From positions 63,033,787 to 63,097,786 of the forward strand of contig OX421962.1 in assembly GCA_949128115.1 (NCBI GenBank): DNA of 64,000 nucleotides, in the 5' to 3' direction. The notes beneath the pieces were generated by a model that saw only the letters and a list, made by a program, of their open reading frames with translations, made no database searches and was not told the DNA's origin. The stretch comes from Anaspis maculata. Lineage: Eukaryota > Arthropoda > Insecta > Coleoptera > Scraptiidae. Positions 11,571 through 24,044 of this stretch are shown piece by piece (within the stretch, counting starts at the first letter, position 1; each line of letters begins with the position of its first letter). Both the position numbers and the translations under genes were made by a program.

Positions 11571-13270
11571 AATAGTCCGGACGTTAAGGGGAAAAAATTG
11601 GGGGTACCTTGCACTTTTATACCAAGCATTGTCATTTTGCATGCCTGTTGCTGAGACCACCCTAGACCAATCTGGGTGTGGGGACATTGGCGCAAATCGT
11701 GCAGAGACTTTATACAGGGTGAAGTAGAAAATGAAAATTTGTTGAAAAATCGGAAATCTTGAACCATAACCGATGAACGTATGTTAATCAGGATATTGAT
11801 GACGGATTTCATGCTTATGAAGATGCTGCAAACAGTTTTGGAATATCTTGAGCCGTTTCCGAAATACGCTGGAAGAAGTAAAACTTCTTTATTTTTTTTA
11901 TTTCTTTAATAAATCAGTTGTTTTTGGAGATATCGAGCTGCAACTTGATATTCCGCCGAACAATCATGTTTAAAATGAAACACAATGTGGGGACATCGAT
12001 AAAGCCTGCTAGATCCGAAACTAACATCTCCAACTTTTTTTTTCGTCTTGAGCGCCATCTTCAAATTGCCGTTCGTGGAATTGTTGAAAAAACAAAGATT
12101 GACGAATTTTTTGGACACACACGATCGTTTCATAATGAAAAACCAGGTTCTGAATTGCGCCAATGACCTCTTCGCCGAAGAAACGTTATATCAAGTTCAT
12201 TTTTCTTGATTTCTCTTCACTTACGTGACAGTCATGACCAAATGGACCTTTAGATCGATGACATGTTTGTGATGTTATGATCCACATTATTTTGTGAAGC
12301 CAGTCACCAAATTTCATCACCATCAGCCAAGTGGTGTTCTTTTGGCAAAGAGTTGAACAAAAGCTTTGCTTCGATTTTTGTAAAAAAGCCAAAAATGGCA
12401 GGGTCACGTCCTCCTCTCAAACCCGATTGAAGAATATCTTTTACCGTTACCAATGCTTCCAATTGATACTGGAAGGGCTCGGAGGAATGTGCTCTCTAGT
12501 TTGAAGCTAAATCAAAATGGATTGTTTCATCCTAGTTCTGCAGGAGAGACGTCAAAAATATTGCTACAGCTCATCTTTGAAGCGTTTCTGGCCATATTCA
12601 ACAAAAAATGTTTCAAAGATAAGCTGTAGCGACATTCTTGAGGTCCCTCCTGCAGAGCTAAGAGAGAACAATCCATTTCGGTTTATCTTAAACTACTGAA
12701 CACATTTCTCCGAACTATATCAGTATCAATTGGAAGCATTTTTGGTAACGGATTTCCTTCAATCGAATTTGAGAGGAGGACGTGACCCTGCCGTTTTTGC
12801 CTTTTTTCATAAAAATTGAAGCAAACTTTTTGTTCAACTCTTTGCCAAAAGAACACCATTTGGCTGATGATGATCAAATTTAGTGACTGACTCCACAAAA
12901 TAATGTGGATTATAATATAGCAAACATGTCATTGATCCGAAATTCCATTTGGTCATGACTGTCACGTAAGTGGAAGGAAATCAAGAAAAACGAACTTGAT
13001 AAGGTTTCTGCGGCGAAGAGGTCATTGGCGGCGCGATTCAGGACCTGGTTTTCCTGTTTGCAGCACCTTCATGAGCATGAAACTCTTTTTCAATATTCTG
13101 GTTCACATTCGTCCATCGGTTATAGTTCAAGATTTACGATTTTTCAACAGTTTTTTTTCTACTTCACCCTGTATAAAGTCTCTGCACGATTTGCGTCGAT
13201 GTCCCCACATCCAGATTGGTCTAGGGTGCGCTCAGTAACATACATGCAAAGTGACAATGCTTGGTATAAA
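11571..13270. mobile_element. Large palindromic foldback element, copy 1
   Basis: The left end starts TAGTCCGGACGTTAAGG. The two halves are reverse complements meeting near 12597, where a GCTACAGCTCATCTTTGAA half faces TTCAAAGATAAGCTGTAGC. The same element lies at 41190-43229. In this copy the right arm lacks about 300 bp near 13050, between the words AGGACCTGG and GTTTGCAGCACC, and the right tip is missing after GGTATAAAAG. Frames of up to 114 codons inside are by-products of the repeat. Confidence 0.8.
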
Positions 13271-14582
13271 AGAAGCTACTCAAAAAAAGGTTAAAAGAAA
13301 TTTATTCAAATCGGGATGCGGAACAGGTTGATGTTTCTAATTTGTTCTGCTATTCTTTCATCGATGAGGACAGACACGTGTCTCAGTCATAAGGTCTAAC
13401 CGCCGTGCAAATAAGCTCCCATATACTTTTTAATCAGCTGGATAATTTTGATAAGACTTAATTGATCATTCAAAGTAAAAGTCCACATCTGATTAGCATA
13501 TTTTATCAGTCGTTCTATATTGGCAAAAGAAAATTTCTTTTGCTAATAGAGTTGTCACCGGAACGATTAACCCATCATTAAAGCAGAAATCATTTTTTAT
13601 TTGTCGTAAAAGCCATATTTGCATCGCTAATAACCACTAATGGCCACGCTATCTAGTTTAGTCTTTTATAGCGGTATTGTAAATCACTGACAATTAATTT
13701 CAATTTATTCAAAATTTGATTTGTGCCATTCACATTGTACTTATCATCCTACCGAACCAACAAAGGAAGCGATAATAGATTTGAAAAGGCAGAAATTATT
13801 GGATCAATTATTACCTTCAACCAATATTTATTATGTTGTAATGTACCTACCGACTCGGAATGCAATACTTAATAAAGATCTCTCTGATATGTGTTGGCTT
13901 TTCGTTAATGACAAGAGCATGACTTTGATTTTTTTTAAATTTTCCAACATCATTCTCTTGCGTCTAGAGTGAAACTCGTCGCGGCTGGTTTCTGGAATGA
14001 AATACTGCGTGATAAGAATCGTTATTGTGTACGACATAAACCTAAATACCTTTATATGACTGAATTTAAGATGCCATCTTTTTGCGCCGCGCCGCGCGCT
14101 CCACTCCACCTTCTTTATAAGGAATAATCATTTTTCCTTTGCTTTTAAATTATTACATTAAACTGCTTGCACGTACGTCGTTTTCTAAAAAAAGAATATA
14201 TTACTGCAGGCTTCCTGATAGTGATATGGTGTTTTTATCCGAGCATCAATGTGATGAATAGGTATATTAATATTGTCAAATGATCAGATTATCAAATACA
14301 CATACCGGGTGATCATTTGGAAACTATCCACCCGCAATGACTCACAATTCGTAGTGAATATTTCTCTGAGAAAAAACAGGTCGATTTCCCAGGTCAAGGG
14401 GGATATCCGAAACATAGTACATTTACGGATGTTCACCTTTGATCCCTTCACCCCCACGTACCCCAATCTTAAGATATATCAAATGACACAACCTACTTCG
14501 TGACGCAACTAATAATTGAGGAAAATGAAATCGTCTTTCAAAAAATATAATTATGTATTCCTAAAATTTTTGGCTCTAACTT
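13271..14582. other. Spacer, no gene seen
   Basis: AT-rich. Short frames lack domains. The words at about 14305 (CCGGGTGATCATTTGG) look like one end of a MITE, but I could not locate a partner. Confidence 0.35.
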
Positions 14583-15055
14583 GTAGTTCAGGAATTATAG
14601 AAAAAATAGCGAACAAAAATGAAACCAGCCAGATTTTTGTATAGGTATAAGCTCAGTGAAACATGAGTTAAACATACTAAAAGTCCTGAAGAATCCATTG
14701 TGAGCTTTGGCCGTTGTGGCCTCGAGAAGAATTTGAGGAAAAAGTACCTGAAAAGAAATTGTTGGAAATTTTATTGTCTACAAGAAAGACCGTCACATAT
14801 TTTGTCGCCAGTCCTCTCCTTCGTCGAAAGACAAGAAAAGTAAAATAGTCCAGATGCTCGGTGCTGAAGACTGTATGAACCATGAGTTTTATGATGGCGA
14901 GATGCCATTTGGTAGACGTGTTGTTTGATTAATTCTCTTTTGATCGAAACTTGAAGCCTTATGCCGGCGGCATATCTATAAGGGTGAGAGAAAAACAAAA
15001 AGGTGAACATTTCTATCTCAAGAACCAAAATAGGTGATATGTACGAAATCCGTAA
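14583..15055. repeat. Copy of a TAGTCCAGGAAT-ended foldback family
   Basis: Matches the repeats at 32647-33650 and 34405-34955. Shared words include AATAGCGAACAAAAATGA, GCCGTTGTGGCCTCGAGAAG and ATGCCGGCGGCATAT. The copy is diverged and has only one outer end. Confidence 0.7.
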
Positions 15056-15120
15056 CAATAGGTATCATACATAAGGTATTATAACCAAAATACAATGCAT
15101 AACAAATAGAAAAAACCTAA

Positions 15121-15698
15121 TGTATTTTTACGTATTTCGCGTTCGGGTTCATTTATAATAATTGAGACGATAGTTTTTAAACACACACTGTTTATTACTG
15201 CGTACTACAATAAATATACGCCAACAATTATTCACTTGGGAATATCGCTGGTACTACTCGCTTCTATCCGTTCGCTATCGCTCTTGGCATTCAATACTAC
15301 TCGTAGGCCGAGGATCGGTGCCTTATATAGCTCCGACTATCAATCTCGAACCTTCTATCGCTCCTCCAGCAAATTCCACAGTGACCCGGCATACGGTTTC
15401 TAGGCGACTCCCAAAAAATCCTACACATTTCGCGTGTAAGTATAGTGTATACTGTACTCTGAAGATGCTGCGCTTCCGCCAATTCGGCTGATGTTTTCTA
15501 GCTGCGCTTCCGCCAATTCGGCTGATGTTTTCTAATCGACCGTTGAAGGTTGAAGTCGCCACGTAAATTTCGTTCGCTAAACCATCGCGTATATTATGGA
15601 AATGTCCAGAGCCTCGCACCTGTACCCTACGATCTGATGGGAATAGTCTTGAAAGGGTGTTCTCCAGAACGCACAAGGATCGCTGTATGCTCGTAACA
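15121..15698 (-). repeat. Solo LTR related to the gypsy LTR at 4788-5297
   Basis: It shares, in the same order, TTTCGCGTTCGGGTTC, ATTGAGACGAT, ACACACACTGTTTATT, CTTGGCATTCAATACTAC and the terminal CGTAACA (15692-15698). Small insertions separate the shared blocks. The length is about 578 bp against 510 bp, and there is no internal coding region on either side. Orientation matches the minus-strand gypsy. The left end is approximate, and no target duplication could be confirmed. Confidence 0.75.
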
Positions 15699-15889
15699 GT
15701 GTTTTAAAAATGAGAATGTATAGCGTTCAAGACCAATTTATAGATTAACGAAAACTACAGCCGTAATGCAAAGATGAGAAATTGATCAATAACTGTATGT
15801 ATCCAGCCTTAACTCCTCCACTTGGTCGATAGTGTTTGTCTCATTTTCTTACTTTGCGTTGCAGTAACGGCTAGCGTTAACCTATAAAC

Positions 15890-16175
15890 AGACCATTTCT
15901 ACATGACGTCACACGCACGTGTCGAACGGCTGATTCGGGGCAACGATGACAACCGAGATGACAACTATACGTGTGAGTTTGCCAAAACTTTGTGTCACCA
16001 GTGACTTTTACACACCGACACTGACTGACAGATTGACATATTGCCAATCAGACTGACGCACATAACTGGCGTAGCTCACGTGCCCCGTTACATATAACGC
16101 ACATCTGACTGACGTTGCCCCGAATCAGCTGTTCAAAACGGAGCTGCGTGACGTCATCGTCAGTGGAAATGGTCT
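15890..16175. mobile_element. MITE with AGACCATTTC inverted ends (286 bp)
   Basis: The ends are AGACCATTTCTACATGACGT and, on the other strand, AGACCATTTCCACTGACG. Further in, GCTGATTCGGGGCAACG is matched by its reverse complement CGTTGCCCCGAATCAGC. No coding capacity. Confidence 0.75.
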
Positions 16176-16307
16176 AATGGACCAATAATAATGAATAATG
16201 TATAAACGAATGTGTCATACAAGATCTTCGAATCAGTCAAAATTTAGGGTTTTCCTATTTGGTAGCTATGGAAACTATCACAAGGCCGTAAATTCAGTAC
16301 AGTTGTG

Positions 16308-16434
16308 ATATAATTTATTGGGACGGCTGCAACTATCAAATAGGCGAATTCTGGACATTTCAGGAGGCCGCTTTCATGTCTCGACGACTTGACATAGCCG
16401 ATTTGATAATTGCAGCCGTCCTAATAAATTATAA
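16308..16434. repeat. Inverted repeat, about 40-bp arms
   Basis: TAATTTATTGGGACGGCTGC with TATCAAATAGGC on the left faces GCCGATTTGATA with GCAGCCGTCCTAATAAATTA on the right, around a loop of about 50 bp. Probably a small MITE. Confidence 0.65.
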
Positions 16435-19400
16435 GTACATATAAGCTTGGTAGAGCTATACTCGATATAATCTTCTAGGTTACCTTTGTTCTTGCCTTTG
16501 TCAGCATGCAATTTACCCCAGGTTGATAGGCGATTTACATTTAAAAAACGCCACCTGGTGTAGAGCTCGGTACTTGATCGTGGAAGAATTTTTGGAGAGG
16601 AATTCGTACCGGGACATCTAGTAGCCTGGGTAGGTACTAGTAGATACCTACAATACCCACATCATTGACATGGAAATTTGACAAGTAGAAATAATGTGAA
16701 AAGGGGTTTGCGTTTGTGTCTTGTGGGATTTCGCCTTATTTTACCATATAAAAATGTATATTAAATCAGCGCGCTGCATAGCTAGAAATATTTAGTTTTA
16801 AAAAATTCTCATATACGATCGAAACTGGCACAAAAATGCGAACTTGTGTTAACCCATGGTCGGGCAGTTTTGATGCGTCACATTTGGGACTTCCGACCAT
16901 AGTGTCGCCCGTCCTAAGACTGTAAATGGGTCGCGCGACGAGGTTTTATTACTTTAAACGAGGGTGCCCTCGCCGTCTGCAGGCACAGGAGAGTAAAAAC
17001 TAGGGCAGAAAGATGTGGGTAGTTTCTCGAAGAGGCTGTGTGTTGTGCGTGTGTTTTGTAGGTAAATATTAATTTTTGTAATATCTTTAAATTACTTGTG
17101 TATTCGTTTGTCGTTTCCTTTTTGAACACTACTTCGTTTCAATTGATCATTCACTGCCGAATTAAATTAAATGTACGTCCTTTTTATGGAAACATGCGTT
17201 CAGATCATTTTAAAGGCACGCATGCCGCTTTTGACTGGAATAATTCAGCGTGAGGTGTTTATTGCATCAACTTTGTCTGTTTGAATTTTATGTCATAATT
17301 CTATGGTCAGATTAGTCATTTTTGTATGTAATTTGTTTTTCATGTGTGCACTTGACTGTAATTTTGTGTCAAATTTTAGCTGAACGTCATTATCTGCGAT
17401 ATTTTTATGTTCTCATTTTTATGTACAGTTTTGTAGTCAACTCCATTATAATGTCAGTGTTGTACCTTTGATGTCTCAAAATCTTTGAGTCAATATTCAG
17501 AGCCCTCTGTCTGTTCCGGTCCTCAAATATTTTCCCTTTTGTTTAATTACTCACTGGGTTTTGCAAATGGCGCTTGCGAGTATGATCGGGCCTTGATGTA
17601 CCTATTTTACTAATATTTTCTTGAATACCGTGAAAGTCGTTCCTGTACTATCAACCACTTCTACCCAACCTAAAATTGACTTTTATAATGTTTACTTTTG
17701 TCTATGTGTCAGAGGGCTTTTACCGTCCAAGCAGGTTGTACGGTACTTTTTGTTGGGGAGTCATGTTCATTTATTTTGCTTTGTTTGTGATGAGATGATT
17801 TGATACTACCTATCAGGGCGAGGGACAGGGACAGCCATGGTAGATACGAACGGTTGGTTGCAACTTAGTTGCTTGCGGCTCGTGTAACGAGGCAAATGTC
17901 AGTTTGATTGGGATAGGTTCTCTTACAGTGTCCTCGAGTACAGGTTCGCAACAGGATTTCCCCCATTGTGTAGTTGTTGTATTTTGTAGTTGTATTGTAG
18001 TTTTTTGTTTATTATGCCCTGTCTACTAACGTGTCTTCAGTTGTTGTTTTTTTGTGTGTTTGTGTGAGTGTGGCGACCTTTTGTTTTGCGTTATTATGCG
18101 TTACTTTGCGTTGTGTTGCGTTAATTTGCGTTATTTGCTGCGTTGCGGTAGGGAGAGCAAAGTCTCAGTGAGTTCTACATTTTGTCACAACATATTTGAG
18201 ACCCTTTTTCTTTGAGCTTAACTCAGTGGTTTCTTCGACTGGGTTCTTCCACATGAGTGCTCTTTTCCGAATCCGTCACTCTCCATTTTCTTTGACTTGA
18301 CAGTTTGACATATTTTGTTGTGCTGTTTCCAATTGTTTTATTGTTTTTGCCCATTTTATCCATTTTGTACATTTTGTTCATTCTGGCAGTCACATGCTAG
18401 GTGTTTTGAGAAAAGAATCATAAAAGATTAATTTTGCACTTTGCACTTATTTGTTTTGAGTAAATGTAATTTTCTGTGCAATGAGTGTGTTTCATTGAAG
18501 TCCACCTTCTTCCCCCTCGAGTCGTTCACCTCATGAACAAAAGCGGATCAAAGGGTTAAGATGCGAACAAAAACAGGCACAACGTAGGATTCCGATGATC
18601 AGAGGCCAAACACGTGAAAAAGTCACTGAGGGGAGGGGGGGCGTACCATTACGGTCTCTTATTTCATGTTATGATAAGCGTATATAGCAGGCTTGTAGAA
18701 GTGAATCTAGCTCCAGAGGTGCGCCGCTGAAAGACTACGCCACCAGCAATGCACTACATTGCGGTTGCGGTAAAAAAAAGACAACGTTTGCGTCCCAAAC
18801 ACAAAGGTAGCTATGGCGAGCTTATTAGAATGAAAAATTCGGATCTCCAGCTGAAGTCCAAGCAGAAAATCTTTAGAAAAAAGCGAGGGAAAAAGGTAGG
18901 TGGTGGTTGACTCTGCACGGCCAGCCCAAGGTGACTTTTTCTTGGCTGGCAGGCTGGCTTGTTCAGTGCCGCCGAGAGGGTAGTTCAGAAGGTGATATAT
19001 CATCGGGGCCCGAAGCCCCGTGGGGGGCCCTTGAGCGCGGGCTATTTTTTTTTAGCTCAACTAACAAAAAAGTAATGGTTTTTCAACTCATCATTAACTT
19101 TTAACTCGTGGGTTACACATTATCATCATTGATTTTACCTTTATCAGGTGCCTTGGCTTGTTTTTTTCCCCGAAAACTTCGTACCTCCCAAGTAAAAAAG
19201 TTGAAGAACCCAGAGACAAAATTCTGATTTTTTTGCTCGCGGACTCAAAGGATTTTCAAGAAGGCCCGTAAGTGACATCCAACATCGGGGCCGGGCGAAG
19301 CTCTCGGCGACCCTGGGCTTGTGTGCTTCAGTTTCCCTCCGTGCGGATGTGATAGTCTGTTGCTCTTCCTTGAGCGGAGCCTATGGATGATTTAAAGAAA

Positions 19401-19705
19401 GGTCTGCGACGACGCTGGTCATCAACATGGGGCCCAATAAAGAGCCTACGGGGTCTCAAGGGTTCACAGGAACAAAAGTTTGCTTGTAGTGGACTGCACA
19501 AGACAGCAAAGTGACAGTTTTGATGTGACACCCATTGATGTAACAGCCGACGTTGCCTGACGTTGCCTTTGGACCTCCTCAGATAATTAATTCTCCTAAA
19601 CTTCCTCCACGAATGGGCCATTTTCCCTAATAAGGTCAATCGCCTATACTCGAATAACGCTTTCCTGGTTTCGTAAGACTGGGCCTAAGGGTCATATTAT
19701 CTCGC
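16435..19705. other. Gene-poor stretch with T/G-rich low-complexity DNA
   Basis: No convincing coding frame in 3.3 kb. From about 17200 to 18480 the + strand is rich in TTTTGT words. At about 18093-18148 there is an imperfect tandem run of GCGTTATT/GCGTTACTTT units. A GC-rich hairpin, GGGGCCCGAAGCCCC, occurs at about 19003. I see no tRNA or rRNA. Confidence 0.4.
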
Positions 19706-19860
19706 TTTTAAGCTAAGAGCGCGTTTAGAGGTGCATTTTTAGGGGTTATCCGTTCATGTTCGAGTTTCCAAAAATAGAAATTACAATCGAACGGCTATAT
19801 GTTATTGTAATATGGAATGCGCCTAAAAATGCACCTTTAAATGCGCTTTTAGCTTTAAAA
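19706..19860. mobile_element. Small MITE with about 35-bp inverted ends
   Basis: The left end has AAGCTAAGAGCGCGTTTAGA then GGTGCATTTTTAGG. The right end carries the reverse complement (CCTAAAAATGCACC, then TTTAAATGCGCTTTTAGCTT). About 85 bp of unique sequence lies between. Confidence 0.7.
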
Positions 19861-22529
19861 TGGAATGTGAATGAATACGACCCTAGCGTTTATGACTAAC
19901 CGACTGGAACAAAAATGCGTATAATTTTCTGTGCTTGCGTCGCTAAGGAAACCCTCCAGGAAGTTCTGCAATTGGACTGTGCTTACTGTCAGGCCAAGTT
20001 AAGGGCCAAGTTGTAGTACACTTTTTTCCAGGTATAAAACGCTGTTAGGGTAGTAGGTGTTTTCTAATTTCATTAGGATAACTGAACTAGGTAACGTCAT
20101 AGAGGTAACGTGAACGTGTCTCAACCATCTCAGTCACTAGTTTGCTTCCACACCACACGACCACATTGCATTCATTACACCACATCAATAACTTAATATG
20201 TATGTCTGCTAAGCGGTAACTGGAGTTGACGTGATATCTCTTTTGTCTTCATAGATCTACCTTTGAAAATTCTGTGAGGTAGTTCAAAGATGCGGTGGGT
20301 ACAGCCGTATCAACAGCGGTGTAAGACGGTTTTTATTACTTATAGTGAACATTATTTTTTATGCTAATACTGGCCTTGTTCTGTTGGTAAGAAATTTATA
20401 CGCGGAACATAATTATGGAATTCGGGATGCGAAGACAATAAAATGCCATTTTTCAATTTCAAAAGCGATGAGCATCTCGCCGCCGCAAAAGTTCCATTAT
20501 GCATCATGCATCTTCGAGAATTTAGCTCAGCAATCAGTCATGTAACATCGACATCTAAAGATGCGGCACTGGTATAATAAAATCGCCAATTAGAAGTAGC
20601 TACTTTCACTTCATTTCCATGGATCTGAAACAACGAAACAATAAACTGAATGCTCACTAGATTACACCGCTAATTATATTGTGTTGGTGCACCTGTTGAC
20701 AACTTTGTTGCAAATTTTGCCTGGAGTGTTTCGAGGCTGTTCAGATGAAGCTATATTAGATGAACTTTCTTGAAGAATAACATAAGTATACCTACAGTGT
20801 ACCACCTGTACCTACTTAGATTAACACTGACAATGACATTGTGAATAAGTAAGTTACCTGCCCGTTGATCGATTGACTTTTCAAACCGCGTGCTCCAAAT
20901 TGGATGTTTGGTGTTAGTGTCATTTTTTTGCATCACGCATATACAAAACACCCATCACTCCGGGATGTCCCTCAAGGCTATTTTCCTTCACATTTTTATA
21001 ACAAGAGCAATATAACAATAAAAGACAGTATGCAGTTTTTTGTAGCCATCATCTAAAAAGAAAGCGCTGTAATTTGGCCATTAATAAAGAATTAGTGATA
21101 GTTAAATATTTACTCAACTCTTAGTATTTGACGACCTAGTGTTGAGTGTAGGTACACTTACTGTTATGCATTAACACATTTTGACCTGTTGAATATTAAA
21201 TTAAGTAATTAAAAAAGCTTGAGTGTATGCTCCAGTATATGCACGAATTTTGGCGGAGGTTTAACTGTTAAAAATATATATGCCATTATTTATCGGTACG
21301 CCTCACGGTAGGCGACCTACAAAATTATCTGGACATGCATATTTCGGGTTTCTTTGAACTTGCGGTTGTTGATTGGCAACGCATTAAGGAAATTTTCGCA
21401 TTCCCCAATTAAATAAATCATGATTTATCTTAATTAATGGCCGAAAACTGATTTCTTCCTTGCTATATAGGAATGTAAACAAACTACTGCATGAATTCCT
21501 AATTGCATGGAATATTATCATGAAGTAGGTATATGTTTATTAAAAATAAAATTGCACCAACTTTCACCGAATTACCCATTCTCTTTCGTATATCGAGAAT
21601 ATAGTTAATAAGTATAATTATTATTGCTGAGACGTGAATAAATAGATTTTCAGCAAATAGTCTCCTTTTTGTTCCAAATGCATTGATCGTCCCGGATAAG
21701 TCAATCAATCATATCAATACTCAATGTCTATTTTACTGGATATAGGTATAAGAATTCATTTGAATTATTTGCAAGCATTTTTTAATACAGAATATAAGTG
21801 ACATTTATTTCATGCTGATGGGCGAAGGAGATAATGTCAGCAAATTTTTTCAAGATCTCTTCAATCTCGATCTTTCTTAATCTCGCATTTTATACCGTTC
21901 AAATAAACAGGAAATTGGGGTGCGGAAGCTCTATCAATCGAATCGACAAAGAGCGAAAAAGTAGACTGTTTAAAAAATATATATTTTGGAATTAGAAAAT
22001 AACGGGCATCATACAGCCTTTCGAAGTTGATCTAAAAATCGTTTTTCATCATAACTTTGTCACCCTTTAACCGATTTTGCTCAACGTACGAAAAGGCATT
22101 TCCGAAATAACCTACAATGCTTGGACACTGAATTTGCTTGAAAAAATGGTGGCTCAGGAACTGGAAGAAGGGTAGGTGTCTTTGAATCCACTCACTTCTA
22201 CGCCACTTGCTATCTTCCAAAAATGACATGAATGGCATTCTGCTTTCGTTTGTCTGAAAAAGTTCACATTGGAAAATTTCGACGTCGCTTCATTCCCGAA
22301 ATAGGTATCTAAAGATTAATGTTTTCAAAACATCTTTAAAACACGAAATGACCTATGGGCTACGTACATGACATGTAGCGCCGCAGCGGAATGTGAAGCT
22401 CTTGTTGAAACTCGATTCAGTTAGCGAGCATCTCACTAGGTGGCGCTTGTGTCGACAAAAAAACGTCACTTTTGGCTGACGTCATTCTGTCAACCATCAA
22501 CCACACTGTCGACCATTTTGCAGTTTTGG
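19861..22529. other. Spacer, no gene seen
   Basis: AT-rich 2.7 kb. The short frames show no domain, start context or splice structure that I trust. Confidence 0.4.
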
Positions 22530-22790
22530 TGAAATAAGACGTTGCGAAATCAATCGCTGTGGGCTTATTCCTCGACAGAAATTTGCCATTCAGGTCTCTT
22601 TCGAAAGCTACAAAGATGAGTACTTTGGTTTGAGCCCATTGGTATTTCCAAAGCCCAAAAATAATTTTTTCTCAAACCAAAGTACATCCTTGTCTTGTAG
22701 CTTTCGGAAAAGACCTAGATGGTGAGTTTCTGTCAAGGAATAAGCCCACAGCGATTGATTTTGCAACGTTTTATTTTACTATTTAGTTCA
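22530..22790. repeat. Copy of the TTAA-type palindromic MITE
   Basis: Carries GTTGCGAAATCAATCGCTGT on the left and the matching ACAGCGATTGATTTTGCAAC on the right. TTTGAGCCCATTGG and CAAACCAAAGTAC lie around the centre. It is a diverged relative of 40814-41145. Confidence 0.7.
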
Positions 22791-22859
22791 ACTTCATCCT
22801 TGAGTTTCCCTTCATTGGGCGTTTTTATGCAAGCCCCCCCAAGTTGTCTAGATTAGTCT

Positions 22860-24044
22860 AGGTGCCCATTCACTAGGGAACCCGGTTGGCCAACCCGGTT
22901 GGTTTGTGTTGGCTGTCAGGTTGGCGCGTTTTATTGCCTTACCCACACACTGGCGAACCGTGTTGGCGAACTGGGTTGGCGAGCGCAGTTTTTTGGATAG
23001 TTGATGAAGACGAAGTCATGAACGGATCAAAAAGAAAATTACTGGCGTTATGTGTCATACAGCAAACCATTGAACAAAACGAAAGTGGGTAAAAAAAAGT
23101 CGACACGCAAGATTGTATTTCTTCAAAAAACGCAACATCGGTCTAGCGACTCAAAAATTAGTCGAAAAAAGGTAATTTATTCTCAACTTTGAAGAGCTAT
23201 ATCCGTTGAATAGTTACGTACTTACGTCCGTTACTGCCTGTGTCCACCTACCTACTCACGTATCTACCTACCCACCCCCACCCAACTACCCACCTCCACC
23301 TATACGCACCTACCTAATTACCTACCTACTTACCAACCTACATCGACGTAAAAATGCATCTGAATACAGATTACAAATCAGGCGGGGAAGTGCGAATTTT
23401 GGGGGGTTTTCTCTTTTCTCATACATAGCTTTTCATCCTGAATTCACAAGACGCGAGAAATTATCAGTGTTGCAAAAAGGAAATGGTTCCTAACTCTACA
23501 CATTTCTTGATGAATTATTGAGCCTTGCGTTTGCCTCCGCCCCTCTCCCCGCATCTTGCCGCCTTGATGTGTAACGCGACTGTAATGTAGCAAAAACAAA
23601 GGAAATCAAGTAGGTACCTACTGTGAATTTCTGATTCCTTGGATTGAATATAGGTATCCTGTATCACATGTACCTATATTACATACACTGACATGAATAA
23701 AATGTCATTCCCTCGCAGACGTTCTTTTTCATAACCGTATCAAAAAGACAAAGTAGCTAATCTAATTCGATGATAATTAACCACTTATGTCTAATTAATA
23801 TCAATATTCCAATTAATGATTCAAATACCGTGATTAGCCGTAGTAACTATCCCTGATGTTGGTTGTTATGTTGGCCAACTCACCCATTCACTGACGAACC
23901 CAACAACGAACCCAACCGCGTTTTCAAGCTCGCTGGAAAACCGGCCAACTTGGTTGGGTTGGTGTTGGCGCCAACCACACACTAGCCAACATCCGGCGAA
24001 CCCAACCGGATTGGCCAACCGGGTTCCCTAGTGAATGGGCACCT
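22860..24044. mobile_element. DNA transposon derivative with GTTGGC-rich ends (1.19 kb)
   Basis: The ends are inverted repeats of about 34 bp with no mismatch seen, beginning AGGTGCCCATTCACTAGGGA and continuing ACCCGGTTGGCCAA. Inside each end the words GGTTGGC/GCCAACC recur many times (about 22885-22990 and 23870-24020), like clustered transposase-binding sites. The middle holds a CCTACCTACC low-complexity block (23240-23340). A 68-codon frame (22886-23092) ends in an acidic/basic stretch but is not recognisable as a transposase. The flanking trinucleotides CTA and TTA differ by one base, which would suit a PIF/Harbinger-type 3-bp duplication. That is inference. Confidence 0.75.

Noticed and set aside
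11906..12166. Overlapping 82-85 codon frames, and similar ones at 42136-42677
   Set aside because: They lie within the palindromic foldbacks and mirror each other across the centre. No conserved domain, and stops differ between copies.
19000..19040. GC-rich hairpin resembling a structured RNA
   Set aside because: No cloverleaf, no CCA-compatible acceptor stem and no rRNA motif. A simple GGGGC/GCCCC palindrome.
19328..19639. 103-codon minus-strand frame, Arg-rich
   Set aside because: Composition reflects local GC content. No domain in either strand's translation.
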